From Bacteroidales bacterium (GTDB taxonomy: Bacteria; Bacteroidota; Bacteroidia; Bacteroidales; UBA932): a stretch of DNA of 46,832 nt. Each line of letters opens with the position of its first letter. Position 1 is the stretch's first letter. Shown here in pieces: positions 17,692-26,113 of the stretch. The DNA is taken from assembly GCA_017651225.1 (NCBI GenBank), contig JAGCDF010000016.1, positions 1 through 46,832 of the forward strand. The letters run 5' to 3'. The translations under genes were made by a program, and so were the position numbers. The notes beneath the pieces are model-generated. The model did not search any database. It was given only the letters and a program-made list of their open reading frames with translations, and was not told the DNA's origin.

Positions 17692-19404
17692 ATGATTCTC
17701 CAGATTCTTACGCTGCTCGGGGCAGTAACGCTCTTCCTCTTTGGTCTGAGCCTGCTCAGCGGCGGTCTTCAGAAAGTGGCCGGCGACGGACTCCGTTCGT
17801 TCCTCGCCTCGATGACTTCCAACCCCTTCAAACAGATCATCACCGGCATGGGTGTCACGGCTGCCATCCAGTCCTCCACGGCTACGACCATCCTCGTGGT
17901 CAGCTTCGTCAATGCTGGGCTGCTGGTGCTCGGACAGGCCATCGGCGTGATCATGGGCGCGAACATCGGCACGACGGTCACCTCCTGGATCATGGCGGTG
18001 TTCGGCTTCTCCTTCAACATGGCGGATTTCGCCTTTCCGCTCTTCCTCATCGGCTTCCTGCTGAGGGGCAAGAAAGCGCAGAAGACCAAGGACATCGGCG
18101 AGATCATCATCGGCTTCTGCCTCTTCTTCATCGGTTTCGCGCAGCTGCGCGCCACCGCGCAAGTGCTCATCACCCCGGAGAAGCTCGGCTTCGTGCACGC
18201 CTGGACCGACCTGGGCGGCTGGTCGATCGCCATCTTCCTGATGATCAGTATCGTGATGACCGTCTGCTTCCAGTCTTCCGCCGCCACGATGGCCATCATC
18301 ATGATCCTCGTGACCACGGGCGTCATCCCCTTCCGCCTGGCGGCGGCGATGATCCTGGGCGAGAATATCGGCACCACGATCGCGGCCAACATCGCCGCTT
18401 CCGTCGGTAATGTGGCCGCCAAGCGTACGGCCTTCTCGCACACGGTCTTCAACCTGTTCGGCGTGTTCTGGGTCCTGTGCATCTTCCCGTTCTTCCTCCG
18501 GCTCGTGGGCAGCATCGTGACGCTCTTCGGCCTGCCCGATCCCAACACGGCCGACCTGACCGACAGCTCGAACGCGGAGGTCATCAGCACTTCCCTGCTG
18601 TACAGCGTGTGTACGATGCACACCCTGTTCAACGTCACCAACGTCCTGATCCTGGTCTGGTTCATCCCGCTCATCGAGAAGCTGGTCACGGCCATCTTCC
18701 CGACCCGGGAGGGCGAAGGCGAGGTGTACCGCCTCAAGTACATCTCCGGCGGCCCGCTTTCCACGGCGGAGCTCTCGCTGGAGGAGGCCAACAAGGAGAT
18801 CATCTACTTCGGCAAGATCTGCTACAAGGGCTTCGGCTACATCCGGGAAGCCATCAACGAGCAGGATGCCGACCGCTTCGAGGAAGCCCGCGCCAAGCTG
18901 GTCAAATACGAGGAGATCACCGACAACATCGAGCGGGAGATCGCCAGCTATCTCAACGAGGTCTCGCGCGGCGAGATCTCCGAGCGCTCCTCAATGCGCA
19001 TCAAGGGCATGTACAAGATCATCGGCGAGATGGAGTCTCTGGGCGATTCCGGCGAGAGCATCTCCCGGATGCTGCAGCGCGCCCGCACCCATGGCAAGTT
19101 CTTCGACGAGGAGCTGATCACCCGCCTGAACCGCATGCTGGACAACGTGGACGAGGCGTATCGTGCCATGCTGGAGAACCTGAAGGCCCCGTACGGCACG
19201 CTCAAGGACATCACCAACGCGGAGCATGCGGAGGACCACATCAACGAGTGCCGCAACACCCTGCGCGAGGAGCACATCGTCAACATCGAAGAGAACCCCG
19301 ACTACAACTACCAGACGGGCGTGTTCTATATCGACATCGTCTCCGAGCTGGAGAAGCTCGGCGACTTCATCATCAACATTTCCCAGGCGAAAGTCAAAGA
19401 ATAA
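17692..19404 (+). CDS. Na/Pi cotransporter family protein with PhoU-like tail
   Basis: 570-residue inner-membrane protein related to NptA/YjbB phosphate transporters. Two inverted Na_Pi_cotrans repeats fill residues 1-310, each with the QSS motif (QSSTATTILVVSF near residue 60 and QSSAATMAIIMIL near 195) that forms the transport site. The cytoplasmic C-terminal half (about 360-560) is a helical PhoU-like domain (GFGYIREAINEQDADRFEEA; ELEKLGDFIINIS). It exports or imports phosphate with sodium. ATG 17692 (MILQILTLLGAV) is chosen because the nine-codon extension overlaps the promoter. It is followed after 18 bases by the flavodiiron gene. Confidence 0.9.
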   Translation: MILQILTLLGAVTLFLFGLSLLSGGLQKVAGDGLRSFLASMTSNPFKQIITGMGVTAAIQSSTATTILVVSFVNAGLLVLGQAIGVIMGANIGTTVTSWIMAVFGFSFNMADFAFPLFLIGFLLRGKKAQKTKDIGEIIIGFCLFFIGFAQLRATAQVLITPEKLGFVHAWTDLGGWSIAIFLMISIVMTVCFQSSAATMAIIMILVTTGVIPFRLAAAMILGENIGTTIAANIAASVGNVAAKRTAFSHTVFNLFGVFWVLCIFPFFLRLVGSIVTLFGLPDPNTADLTDSSNAEVISTSLLYSVCTMHTLFNVTNVLILVWFIPLIEKLVTAIFPTREGEGEVYRLKYISGGPLSTAELSLEEANKEIIYFGKICYKGFGYIREAINEQDADRFEEARAKLVKYEEITDNIEREIASYLNEVSRGEISERSSMRIKGMYKIIGEMESLGDSGESISRMLQRARTHGKFFDEELITRLNRMLDNVDEAYRAMLENLKAPYGTLKDITNAEHAEDHINECRNTLREEHIVNIEENPDYNYQTGVFYIDIVSELEKLGDFIINISQAKVKE

Positions 19405-19422
19405 ACATAAAACAATAACCCC

Positions 19423-20613
19423 ATGATTCAACCCATCAGCGACGCCATCCGCTACATCGGCGTGGATGACAACGACCTTGACCTTTTCGAAAGCCAGTAC
19501 GATGTCCCGGAGGGGATGTCCTACAACTCCTATATCATCCTGGACGAGAAAATCGCCGTGCTGGACACCTCCGACGGCCGCACGGCCGAGGCCTGGATGC
19601 GGAACCTGGAGGAGGCCCTCTCCGGCCGGACGCCCGACTACCTCATCGTCCACCACATGGAGCCCGACCATTCCGCCTGCGCCGCGGCGCTGCTGGAGAA
19701 GTATCCTTCCCTGACGCTGGTGGCCACGGCCCCGGCGCTCAAGATGCTCCCGCAGTTCTTCCCGGGCGTGAAACTGGAAGGCCGCACCCGCGCGGTCGGC
19801 GAGGGCGACACGCTCCCCCTGGGTGCGCACACCCTGCAGTTCCTGCTGGCGCCGATGGTGCACTGGCCGGAAGTCATGATGAGCTTTGAGCAGACGGAGA
19901 AAGTGCTTTTCAGCGCCGACGCCTTCGGCAAATTCGGCGCCCTGGCGCAGACCGGCGGCCTCTGGTGCACGCCGGAGACGGACTGGGCCTGTGAGGCGCG
20001 CCGATACTACTTCAATATCTGCGGAAAATACGGCGCGCAGGTGCAGCGCGTCCTCGCGAAGGTCGCCCCGCTGGGCGTGCAGACGGTCTGCCCGCTGCAC
20101 GGCCCGATGCTGCGCGACACGCTCGCCGAGGCCCTGCGCCTCTACGGCATCTGGAGCAGCTACGGCGTCGAGACGCCGGGCGTATTCGTGGCGTACGCCT
20201 CCATCCACGGCGGCACGGCCGAGGCGGCGGAGAAGTTCGCGCAAATGCTGCGTGACAAGGGCTGCCCGAAGGTGGCCACGTCCGACCTGACCCGCGACGA
20301 CCTCGGCGAAGCCATCGAGGACGCCTTCCGCTACGGCACGCTGGTCGTCGCGGCGTCCTCCTACGACGCCGGCCTCTTCCCGCCGATGTACGATTTCCTC
20401 TGGCACCTCCAGATCAAGGGCTGGCAGAAGCGCCGCGCGGCCGTCATCGAGAACGGCAGCTGGGCGCCCAGCGCCGGCCGCGTGATGACGGAGATGCTCT
20501 CCGTGATGAAAGACGTGGAAATCGTCGGCGAGAAGGTCACGATCCGCAGCCGCCTGCAGGACGCCGACCTCCCCGCCCTCGAAGCCCTCGCCGACGCCGT
20601 CCTGGCGGCCTAA
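19423..20613 (+). CDS. fprA: FprA-type flavodiiron protein
   Basis: Reduces oxygen to water or nitric oxide to nitrous oxide, protecting anaerobes. The 396 residues comprise a metallo-beta-lactamase-like diiron domain (1-245) and a flavodoxin domain (about 250-395) that binds FMN. Diiron ligands are visible as HMEPDH (His78, Glu80, Asp82, His83), His147 (MVHWPE), Asp166 (FSADAFG) and His226 (CPLHGP). The FMN loop is YASIHGGTAE. There is no C-terminal rubredoxin, so an external rubredoxin or a rubrerythrin-like partner should donate electrons. It is the second gene of the plus-strand unit that begins with the Na/Pi gene. Confidence 0.94.
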   Translation: MIQPISDAIRYIGVDDNDLDLFESQYDVPEGMSYNSYIILDEKIAVLDTSDGRTAEAWMRNLEEALSGRTPDYLIVHHMEPDHSACAAALLEKYPSLTLVATAPALKMLPQFFPGVKLEGRTRAVGEGDTLPLGAHTLQFLLAPMVHWPEVMMSFEQTEKVLFSADAFGKFGALAQTGGLWCTPETDWACEARRYYFNICGKYGAQVQRVLAKVAPLGVQTVCPLHGPMLRDTLAEALRLYGIWSSYGVETPGVFVAYASIHGGTAEAAEKFAQMLRDKGCPKVATSDLTRDDLGEAIEDAFRYGTLVVAASSYDAGLFPPMYDFLWHLQIKGWQKRRAAVIENGSWAPSAGRVMTEMLSVMKDVEIVGEKVTIRSRLQDADLPALEALADAVLAA

Positions 20614-20623
20614 TATATTGATT

Positions 20624-20911
20624 ATGTTTGACGTTACCCTGATCTCCGACACCACGGAGGGCGGCATCCGTAAGACCGCTTTCCTGACCTGCGACGCGGT
20701 CTGCTCGCAGCAAATCGATATTGAACTGGACGGCGAGACCGTCCGCAGCGTCCGCTACACCGGCGGCTGCCACGGCAACACGCAGGGCGTCGGCGCCCTG
20801 GCCGCGGGGATGAAGAAAGACGAGCTCATCGCCCGGCTCTCGGGCATCAACTGCAAGGGCCGCGGCACCAGCTGCCCGGACCAGCTCGCCCGCGCGCTGA
20901 AAATGCTCTAG
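20624..20911 (+). CDS. TSCPD domain protein (TIGR03905 type)
   Basis: 95-residue soluble protein with the pattern CxxQIDIELDGETV...GGCHGNTQGV and the terminal GINCKGRGTSCPDQLA that gives the TSCPD domain its name. This domain also occurs at the C-terminus of some ribonucleotide reductases; the short stand-alone form has no assigned function. The conserved cysteines suggest metal binding or redox activity. ATG 20624 is preferred over the TTG two codons earlier. It follows the flavodiiron gene by 10 bases and precedes the YhfC gene by 3 bases. Confidence 0.82.
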   Translation: MFDVTLISDTTEGGIRKTAFLTCDAVCSQQIDIELDGETVRSVRYTGGCHGNTQGVGALAAGMKKDELIARLSGINCKGRGTSCPDQLARALKML

Positions 20912-20914
20912 CCC

Positions 20915-21694
20915 ATGGTTCCCGCTGGCACTTTGGTGATGATGGCGTTCTGTGCCCTGGTGGGCATCGTCGCGCCTGTCGCGCTGGCCTGGTGGCTGGT
21001 GAAGAAGCACCACGCCAGGCTGAGCACCATCCTGGTCGGTGCCGGCGTGTTCTTCGTCTTCGCGCTGCTCCTGGAGCCCGTCCTTCACCAGGCGGTATTA
21101 AAGGGACCCTACGGCACAGCGATCACGGGAAACACCTGGTACTATGCGCTTTACGGTGGCCTCGCAGCGGGGCTGTTCGAAGAGAGCGGCCGTTTCCTGG
21201 GCATGAAATTCCTTCTGAAGAAGGAGCCGACTGGCGCCCTGCCGGCCGTCTCCTACGGCGTCGGCCACGGCGGGATGGAGATGCTGATGATCTTCGGGAT
21301 CACGATGATTTCCAATCTCGTCATCTCGCTGATGATCAACGCCGGGCAGGCCGACACCATCCTGGCTTCCGTTCCGGCCGAGAGCCGGGGACAGCTGGAG
21401 GCGCAGTTCGCCCAGCTGCAGGACCTGAATGCCGGCCAGCTTCTGCTGGGTTTCTGGGAGCGCATCTCCGCCCTCATCCTCCAACTGGGCCTGTCCATCA
21501 TTGTCTGGACGGCGGTCCGCAAGGGCGGAAAATGGCGCTGGCTCTTCCCGGCCGCCATCCTGCTGCACGCGCTGGTGGACGCCTGCGCCGTCGTGCTCTC
21601 TAAATCAGTGAGCGCCAGCGTTGTAGAGATAATCATCTTCAGCATGGCTATCGCCGTCGGCGCTGCCGGCTATATGCTCGCCAAGAAGCTATGA
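20915..21694 (+). CDS. YhfC family intramembrane glutamic/metallo endopeptidase
   Basis: 259 residues with about seven hydrophobic segments. The catalytic signatures of the CPBP-like YhfC family are present: EESGR near residue 89, GVGHGGMEM near 110-118, and LHALVDA near 214. They are predicted to form the active site within the membrane. The natural substrate is unknown. Start and stop overlap the adjacent genes closely (ATGA overlap with the DNA glycosylase gene), so it belongs to the same unit. Confidence 0.85.
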   Translation: MVPAGTLVMMAFCALVGIVAPVALAWWLVKKHHARLSTILVGAGVFFVFALLLEPVLHQAVLKGPYGTAITGNTWYYALYGGLAAGLFEESGRFLGMKFLLKKEPTGALPAVSYGVGHGGMEMLMIFGITMISNLVISLMINAGQADTILASVPAESRGQLEAQFAQLQDLNAGQLLLGFWERISALILQLGLSIIVWTAVRKGGKWRWLFPAAILLHALVDACAVVLSKSVSASVVEIIIFSMAIAVGAAGYMLAKKL

Positions 21695-22416
21695 ACCCCC
21701 TGCTCGAACAGATGATGGCGCACGCCGACCCGGCCCAGGTGGCTGGGTTGGCTCGCTTCTTCAAGACCGGCCCCGGCCAGTACGGCGAGGGCGACAAGTT
21801 CCTGGGGATCAAGGTCCCCGTGACGCGCGCCGTCGTGAAGGACTGCTGGAAGCAGCTGGACTTCCCGGCGCTGGAGGCGTGCATCGGGAGCGACTATCAC
21901 GAAGTGCGGCTGGCGGCGCTGCTCGCGCTGGTGGAGGTCTTCAAGCATGCAAAGAAATCCCCGGTCAGGCCGGGCATGACGCAGCAGGCGTGCGTGGATT
22001 TCTACCTCGCCCACACCGGCCGCATCAACAACTGGGACCTGGTGGACCTTTCCTGCTATCCGCTGCTGGGCGAATGGCTGCTGGACAAGGACCGCACGCT
22101 GCTCTACGACCTGGCGCGCAGCGGCAAGACGCTCTGGGAGCAGCGCATCGGCATGGTCAGCACCATGACTTTCGTCCGCCACGCTCAGCTGGAGGACACT
22201 TTCGCCATCGCGGACATCCTCCTGCACCACCCGCATGACCTCATCCACAAGGCCGTCGGCTGGCTGCTCCGCGAAGCCGGCAAGAAGGACAAGGCCGCGC
22301 TGGTGGCCTACCTGCAGCCCCGCTATCAGGGGATGCCCCGCACGATGCTCCGCTACGCCATCGAGAAGTTCCCCGAGGCCGAGCGGCAGCTTTATCTGAC
22401 CGGCCATGCCCACTGA
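21691..22416 (+). CDS. AlkD-like DNA alkylation repair protein
   Basis: 241-residue HEAT-like repeat protein of the AlkC/AlkD superfamily, which excises positively charged alkylated bases without base flipping. Landmarks are GDKFLGIKVP, the HTGRINNWDLVDLS segment (the Trp-Asp pair is catalytic in AlkD), RIGMVSTM and DLIHKAVGWLLREAG with KKDKAALVAYL. Residues 87-97 (AKKSPVRPGMT) are encoded by copy 2 of the short palindromic repeat and lie in a loop before the INNWDLVD helix. It overlaps the YhfC stop by 4 bases, and its stop overlaps the next gene by 11 bases. Confidence 0.9.
   Translation: MNPLLEQMMAHADPAQVAGLARFFKTGPGQYGEGDKFLGIKVPVTRAVVKDCWKQLDFPALEACIGSDYHEVRLAALLALVEVFKHAKKSPVRPGMTQQACVDFYLAHTGRINNWDLVDLSCYPLLGEWLLDKDRTLLYDLARSGKTLWEQRIGMVSTMTFVRHAQLEDTFAIADILLHHPHDLIHKAVGWLLREAGKKDKAALVAYLQPRYQGMPRTMLRYAIEKFPEAERQLYLTGHAH
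21957..21980. repeat. Short palindromic repeat, copy 2 (inside alkD-like gene)
   Basis: CCCCGGTCAGGCCGGG with the flanking CATGAC matches copy 1 except for a few bases. It is read in frame as part of a loop of the AlkD-like protein. Confidence 0.65.
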
Positions 22417-23029
22417 GAAGCATCCCTTCGAGCCCTTCCTGCCGCCGGAAGCGCGCATGCTCTTCCTCGGCAGCTTCCCGCCGCAGCCGCACCGCTGGAG
22501 CATGCCGTTCTACTATCCGAACTGGATCAATGACTTCTGGCGTATTCTCGGCCTGATCTTCTTCGAGGACAGGAACCATTTCTGCCTCCCCGGCGAGAAA
22601 CGCTTTGACGAGGCGGCCGTCCGCGCCTTCTGTGCGCAGGAAGGCCTGGCCTTCTACGACACCGCCTGCGAGGTTCGGCGCCTGAAGGACAACGCCTCCG
22701 ACGCCTTCCTGGAGGTCGTCACGCCCACGGACATCCCGGCGCTGCTCCGCCGGATTCCGAACTGTAAAGCGCTGATAACCACCGGCCAGAAAGCCACGGA
22801 AGTGGTCTCCGCGGCCTTCGGCTGCGAGGTCCCGGCGGTCGGGGAGAGTTTGCTGATTGAGATTCCCGATCAGGTCGGGAATGACAGGAAAGTCCAATTC
22901 TGGCGCATGCCTTCTACTTCACGCGCCTATCCTTTGGCCCTGGAGAAGAAGGCCGAGGCGTATCGGCGGCTGTTTACAGCGTCAGGCTGTGGTCGATGCA
23001 GGCGGGGTATTCTTCGGGATAGTGCGTGA
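22406..23029 (+). CDS. Uracil-DNA glycosylase superfamily protein
   Basis: 207-residue protein resembling the G/U mismatch or deoxyinosine glycosylase branch of the UDG superfamily. Motif A is FLGSFPPQPHR (residues 15-25), followed by FYYPNWINDFWRIL, AFYDTACEVRR and, near the C-terminus, FWRMPSTSRAYPLALEKKAEAY. A hydrolytic base-excision role in DNA repair is likely. Residues 153-161 (IPDQVGNDR) come from copy 3 of the short palindromic repeat and lie just before the conserved FWRMPS strand. The last 18 residues overlap the convergent ABC ATPase gene by 56 bases and look non-conserved. It overlaps the AlkD-like gene by 11 bases, so two DNA-repair enzymes are coupled. Confidence 0.82.
   Translation: MPTEKHPFEPFLPPEARMLFLGSFPPQPHRWSMPFYYPNWINDFWRILGLIFFEDRNHFCLPGEKRFDEAAVRAFCAQEGLAFYDTACEVRRLKDNASDAFLEVVTPTDIPALLRRIPNCKALITTGQKATEVVSAAFGCEVPAVGESLLIEIPDQVGNDRKVQFWRMPSTSRAYPLALEKKAEAYRRLFTASGCGRCRRGILRDSA
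22861..22885. repeat. Short palindromic repeat, copy 3 (inside glycosylase gene)
   Basis: GATTCCCGATCAGGTCGGGA continues as ATGAC, with the same flanks as copy 1 and compensating changes in the two arms (CCCGAT...GTCGGG). It is read in frame in the glycosylase gene. Confidence 0.75.
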
Positions 23030-24134
23030 CCATCAGGAGGGTCTTGCCGGGGGCGCCGCAGAAGCGGTCCAGCAGGACCTTGACGCGGCGGCGCTGGGGC
23101 TCGTCGAGGCCGTGGAGCGGCTCGTCGAGCACGTACAGCCGCGGGTCCTTGACGAAGGCGCGCGCCACCAGACAGAGGCGCTGCTGCCCGCTCGAAAGCC
23201 GCAGGAAGGGCTTCTCGGCCAGGTCTTCGATGCCAAACTCCGCCATCCAGCGGCGGGCGCAGGCATACTGCTCTTCAGTCGGGTGCCGGTACAGCCCCTC
23301 CGTGTCGAAGAGGCCGCTGGCCACGATATCCAGCGCCGGGGCGTCCACCTGGAAGGCCCGGTGCAGTTCGGGGCTCACGAAGCCGATATTCTTTTTGATG
23401 TCCCAGATGGTCTCTCCGCTCCCCCGCGGCCGGCCAAAGAGCTCGATATCACAGGCATAGGCCTTGGGATTGTCGGCGCAGATTAGGCTCAGGAGCGTGC
23501 TCTTGCCGCTGCCGTTGGCGCCGGTCAGCGCCCAGTGCTCGCCCTCGCGGACTGTCCAGTCCAGCGCGTCCAGGATCACCCGTTCGCCATAGGAGATGGT
23601 CACGCCGCGCATGCGGATGACGGCCGGCGGCAGGACCGCGTCCAGATAGGCCTCCCGGGGCACCTTCTCCCCCAGCAGACCGTCCGCGACGGGCACGACG
23701 TGCGTGATGAACGGCGGGATCTCCGCCACGCGGGACAGCACCAGCACCAGCGTCGTCGTGGCGGCCAGCTCGGTCAACTGGCGGGTCAGGACCTTCCGCG
23801 CCTGCGGATCGAGTCCGATATAGGGATTGTCGATCACGAGAACTTTCGTTCCGCTCTCCAGGGCGCGGCGGAGCTGGTACTTGCGCAGTTCGCCGGAAGA
23901 AAGCGTCACCAGCGGTCGGCCGTCCACCGACGGCGCGTCGTTCTCCAGCGTGAAGAGGTTCCAGCGCTGCTGCATGAAGAAATTGCGGTCGCCGTAGCTC
24001 CCGTACGAGTCCCGGAAGGTGATGTATTTCGCACCGGCCCGGCCGGCAAACGCGGACGCGAGGCGGCTCTTGCCGGAGGCGTTGGGCCCCACCAGGGCCA
24101 CGTGCTCCCCTTTCCGTATGTCCAGCGAAATCAT
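22974..24134 (-). CDS. ModF-like tandem ABC ATPase
   Basis: 386-residue soluble protein with two ABC ATPase domains and no membrane segment. Domain 1 has Walker A GPNASGKS (near residue 16), signature LSSGELRKYQL and Walker B VLVIDNPYIGLD. Domain 2 has GANGSGKS, LSSGQQRLCLVAR and LYVLDEPLHGLDEPQRR. The arrangement fits ModF/PhrA-type proteins, whose role in molybdate handling is not settled. ATG 24134 (MISLDIRKGEHVALVGP) overlaps the tcdA stop by 4 bases; the longer frame upstream has no similarity. Its 3' end overlaps the convergent glycosylase gene by 56 bases. Confidence 0.85.
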   Translation of the reverse strand: MISLDIRKGEHVALVGPNASGKSRLASAFAGRAGAKYITFRDSYGSYGDRNFFMQQRWNLFTLENDAPSVDGRPLVTLSSGELRKYQLRRALESGTKVLVIDNPYIGLDPQARKVLTRQLTELAATTTLVLVLSRVAEIPPFITHVVPVADGLLGEKVPREAYLDAVLPPAVIRMRGVTISYGERVILDALDWTVREGEHWALTGANGSGKSTLLSLICADNPKAYACDIELFGRPRGSGETIWDIKKNIGFVSPELHRAFQVDAPALDIVASGLFDTEGLYRHPTEEQYACARRWMAEFGIEDLAEKPFLRLSSGQQRLCLVARAFVKDPRLYVLDEPLHGLDEPQRRRVKVLLDRFCGAPGKTLLMVTHYPEEYPACIDHSLTL

Positions 24135-24949
24135 TTCCCCAGGGCTTTGTGGTAGATGTCCTCGATGACCAGTCCGGCGAGCGTCATCCCGAAGATGGCG
24201 GTGACGTGCGCCAGCGAGCCGTTGATCTGGGCCTTCTGCGAGCACCACTCGTGGTTGAGCAGCGAGGGGTCGCCCGGACCGTCCTCGGCCTTCGGGCACA
24301 TGCAGTGCTCCGTGCCGCAGGCGGCGTTCTTCCCCAGGTTGGGCAGCACCTCCTCGTCGTACACGCAGCGGAACTTATGCCCCGGCCAGGTGTGGTTCTG
24401 CTTGAATTTCTTGCGCAGGGCGGCGCCCAGCGGGCATCCGCGGACATTCCAGAACTCGGCCACCCGCACCTGCGTGGGGTCGATCTTCAAGGCTGCACCC
24501 ATCGAGCAGAAGAACACCGCCGGGGTGCGGGTCGCGCGCAGGATCAGCTCGCCTTTGTCCTTGAGCGAGTCGATGGCATCCAGGATGTAGTCGTAACCCG
24601 ACAGGTCGAACTGATCCGCCGTCTCGGCGCTGAAGATCTGCTGGACGGTCTGGATCTCGGCCTTGGGGTTGATCTCCAGCAGGCGCTCCTTCAGGGCGTC
24701 CACCTTGACCTGGCCGACCGTGCGGGTCGTCGCCATCAGCTGGCGGTTGACGTTGGTCATGCACACGCGGTCGGAGTCCACGAGGGTCAGGTGCTTCACG
24801 CCGGAGCGCACGAGCCCCTCGGCGCACCAGCTGCCCACGCCGCCGACCCCGAACAGGATCACGCGGGCCTCGCTGAGCGCATCCAGCACATCCCGCCCGA
24901 CGAGGAGCGAGGTACGGTTGTAGATGGCGTTCTCGATTCCGGAGATCAT
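24131..24949 (-). CDS. tcdA: tRNA threonylcarbamoyladenosine dehydratase (ThiF/MoeB-like)
   Basis: 272-residue E1-like enzyme that cyclises t6A at tRNA position 37 to ct6A, using ATP. The nucleotide-binding loop is FGVGGVGSWCAEGL (from residue 33), then VDSDRVCMTNVNRQLMA with the adenylation residues, DYILDAIDSL and the C-terminal INGSLAHVTAIFGMTLA. A cysteine-rich insert (NAACGTEHCMC and EWC) probably binds zinc. ATG 24949 (MISGIENAIYNRTSLLVG) agrees with the family start and with the promoter 9 bases away. The neighbouring ModF-like gene is translationally coupled. Confidence 0.9.
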   Translation of the reverse strand: MISGIENAIYNRTSLLVGRDVLDALSEARVILFGVGGVGSWCAEGLVRSGVKHLTLVDSDRVCMTNVNRQLMATTRTVGQVKVDALKERLLEINPKAEIQTVQQIFSAETADQFDLSGYDYILDAIDSLKDKGELILRATRTPAVFFCSMGAALKIDPTQVRVAEFWNVRGCPLGAALRKKFKQNHTWPGHKFRCVYDEEVLPNLGKNAACGTEHCMCPKAEDGPGDPSLLNHEWCSQKAQINGSLAHVTAIFGMTLAGLVIEDIYHKALGK

Positions 24950-24958
24950 AACAGGGTG

Positions 24959-24966
24959 CAAAGATA
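24959..24966 (-). promoter_or_regulatory. -7 box 9 bases before the tcdA ATG
   Basis: TATCTTTG on the minus strand is a perfect TAnnTTTG and ends 9 bases before ATG 24949, so a very short or absent leader is expected. On the other strand TATCTTTA (24988-24995) may serve the divergent lipoprotein gene. Confidence 0.55.
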
Positions 24967-25022
24967 GGATTTTTGGCGCAGAATCCTTATCTTTATACAA
25001 AACATTGTTTAACGTTAGTAGT

Positions 25023-26078
25023 ATGAAAAAACCTCACCTCGCCATCGCCGTCGCGCTCCTGCTGGGCGCCGCCAGCTTCACCTCCTGCAACAAGAACAAC
25101 CCGCTCGCTCCCAATAAGAACAACCCCGCGGAAGCGGCCCTGAAGGCCGCGGCCTTCGAAGTCACGCTGCTCGACCACGAACGAGGCTACGACCGCGATT
25201 CCGCCTACGTGTTCGAGGGCGTCTGGAAGCAAGACGCCTTCCACTTCGGCTACCTGAAGCTCGATCCGATGGTCCCGAACATCCTCCCGGACGGGCGTAA
25301 CCAGCTGGAATTCAGGATCTCCTCCGACGCCGCCGGCTTCGAGGGCGTCAACGCCTCCAGCTCCTCCCGCTGCATCAACATCGTCCAGGACGGCGCCGAC
25401 CACACCCGCTACCACCTCGAATGGGTCGCCGAAGGCGAATCCACCATCACCTTCTGGAACGGGGAAGGTGCTTCGCGCAAGGAAATCTCCTTCCAGGCCA
25501 CCTCCAAGGCCCATATCCCCATCGAGACGATTAAGTTCCGCATCGACGGGGAGCTGTATCAGATGCAGTATTCAGGATATGGGAAAAAACAAGAGTTTCA
25601 TGTCCTACAACAATTCCCTGCTGATGCCAAATGGGAAGATCTCCCCACCTTCGAACTTGTTCCCACGCCCCTCAACGCGACTTTAGGTGATGGCGAGATT
25701 ATTTATACGTATCTCACCGCTGCGCTCTTCCGTGTGGATGAAAACGGCAACGGGCAGCCGTTGATGACCGATAAAGGTCTGATTAACAATGACAAGCCAT
25801 GGTTTCTCTCCTACACCTACCAGGACTTGAAGACCTTCTGGCCCGAATTCCGTTGGCTTAGCACACACACTCATCCTTCTGGAACAAATCATGATGGAGA
25901 CCCAATAAGAGTAAACTTCAATGACCTCAGAGAACGGCACACAAAGGTCTATACCACTCGAATGAATAATGGATTTCTAAAAGGCTACTGCGGACAAATC
26001 TATTTCGAATGGTTAATCCATAACCACAACAATGATACAATGGCCCGGGATCGTGATCATATGACAATAAGCAAATAA
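25023..26078 (+). CDS. Uncharacterised Bacteroidales lipoprotein
   Basis: 351 residues. The signal peptide ends in LGAASFTSC (Cys22), followed by an Asn/Lys/Pro-rich spacer (NKNNPLAPNKNNP). The mature part carries beta-rich segments resembling fimbria- or BACON-like modules (FEVTLLDHERGYDRDSAYVFEGVW; FRISSDAAGFEGVNASSSSR; STITFWNGEGASRKEISF). No enzyme motif is recognised; an attachment or surface role is a guess. The base composition changes inside the gene: up to about 25540 it is GC-rich like its neighbours, and after that clearly AT-richer. ATG 25023 is preferred because it opens directly on the signal peptide. A terminator follows at 26083. Confidence 0.75.
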   Translation: MKKPHLAIAVALLLGAASFTSCNKNNPLAPNKNNPAEAALKAAAFEVTLLDHERGYDRDSAYVFEGVWKQDAFHFGYLKLDPMVPNILPDGRNQLEFRISSDAAGFEGVNASSSSRCINIVQDGADHTRYHLEWVAEGESTITFWNGEGASRKEISFQATSKAHIPIETIKFRIDGELYQMQYSGYGKKQEFHVLQQFPADAKWEDLPTFELVPTPLNATLGDGEIIYTYLTAALFRVDENGNGQPLMTDKGLINNDKPWFLSYTYQDLKTFWPEFRWLSTHTHPSGTNHDGDPIRVNFNDLRERHTKVYTTRMNNGFLKGYCGQIYFEWLIHNHNNDTMARDRDHMTISK

Positions 26079-26082
26079 AACG

Positions 26083-26112
26083 AAAAGGGTGTCCCTATTG
26101 GGGCACCCTTTT
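26083..26112. terminator. Bidirectional intrinsic terminator
   Basis: AAAAGGGTGTCCC (26083-26095) pairs with GGGGCACCCTTTT (26100-26112) around TATT. It has A-runs on the left and T-runs on the right, so it can end both the lipoprotein transcript and, on the minus strand, the fimbrial operon, whose last stop codon is at 26114. Confidence 0.88.
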
Positions 26113-26113
26113 C

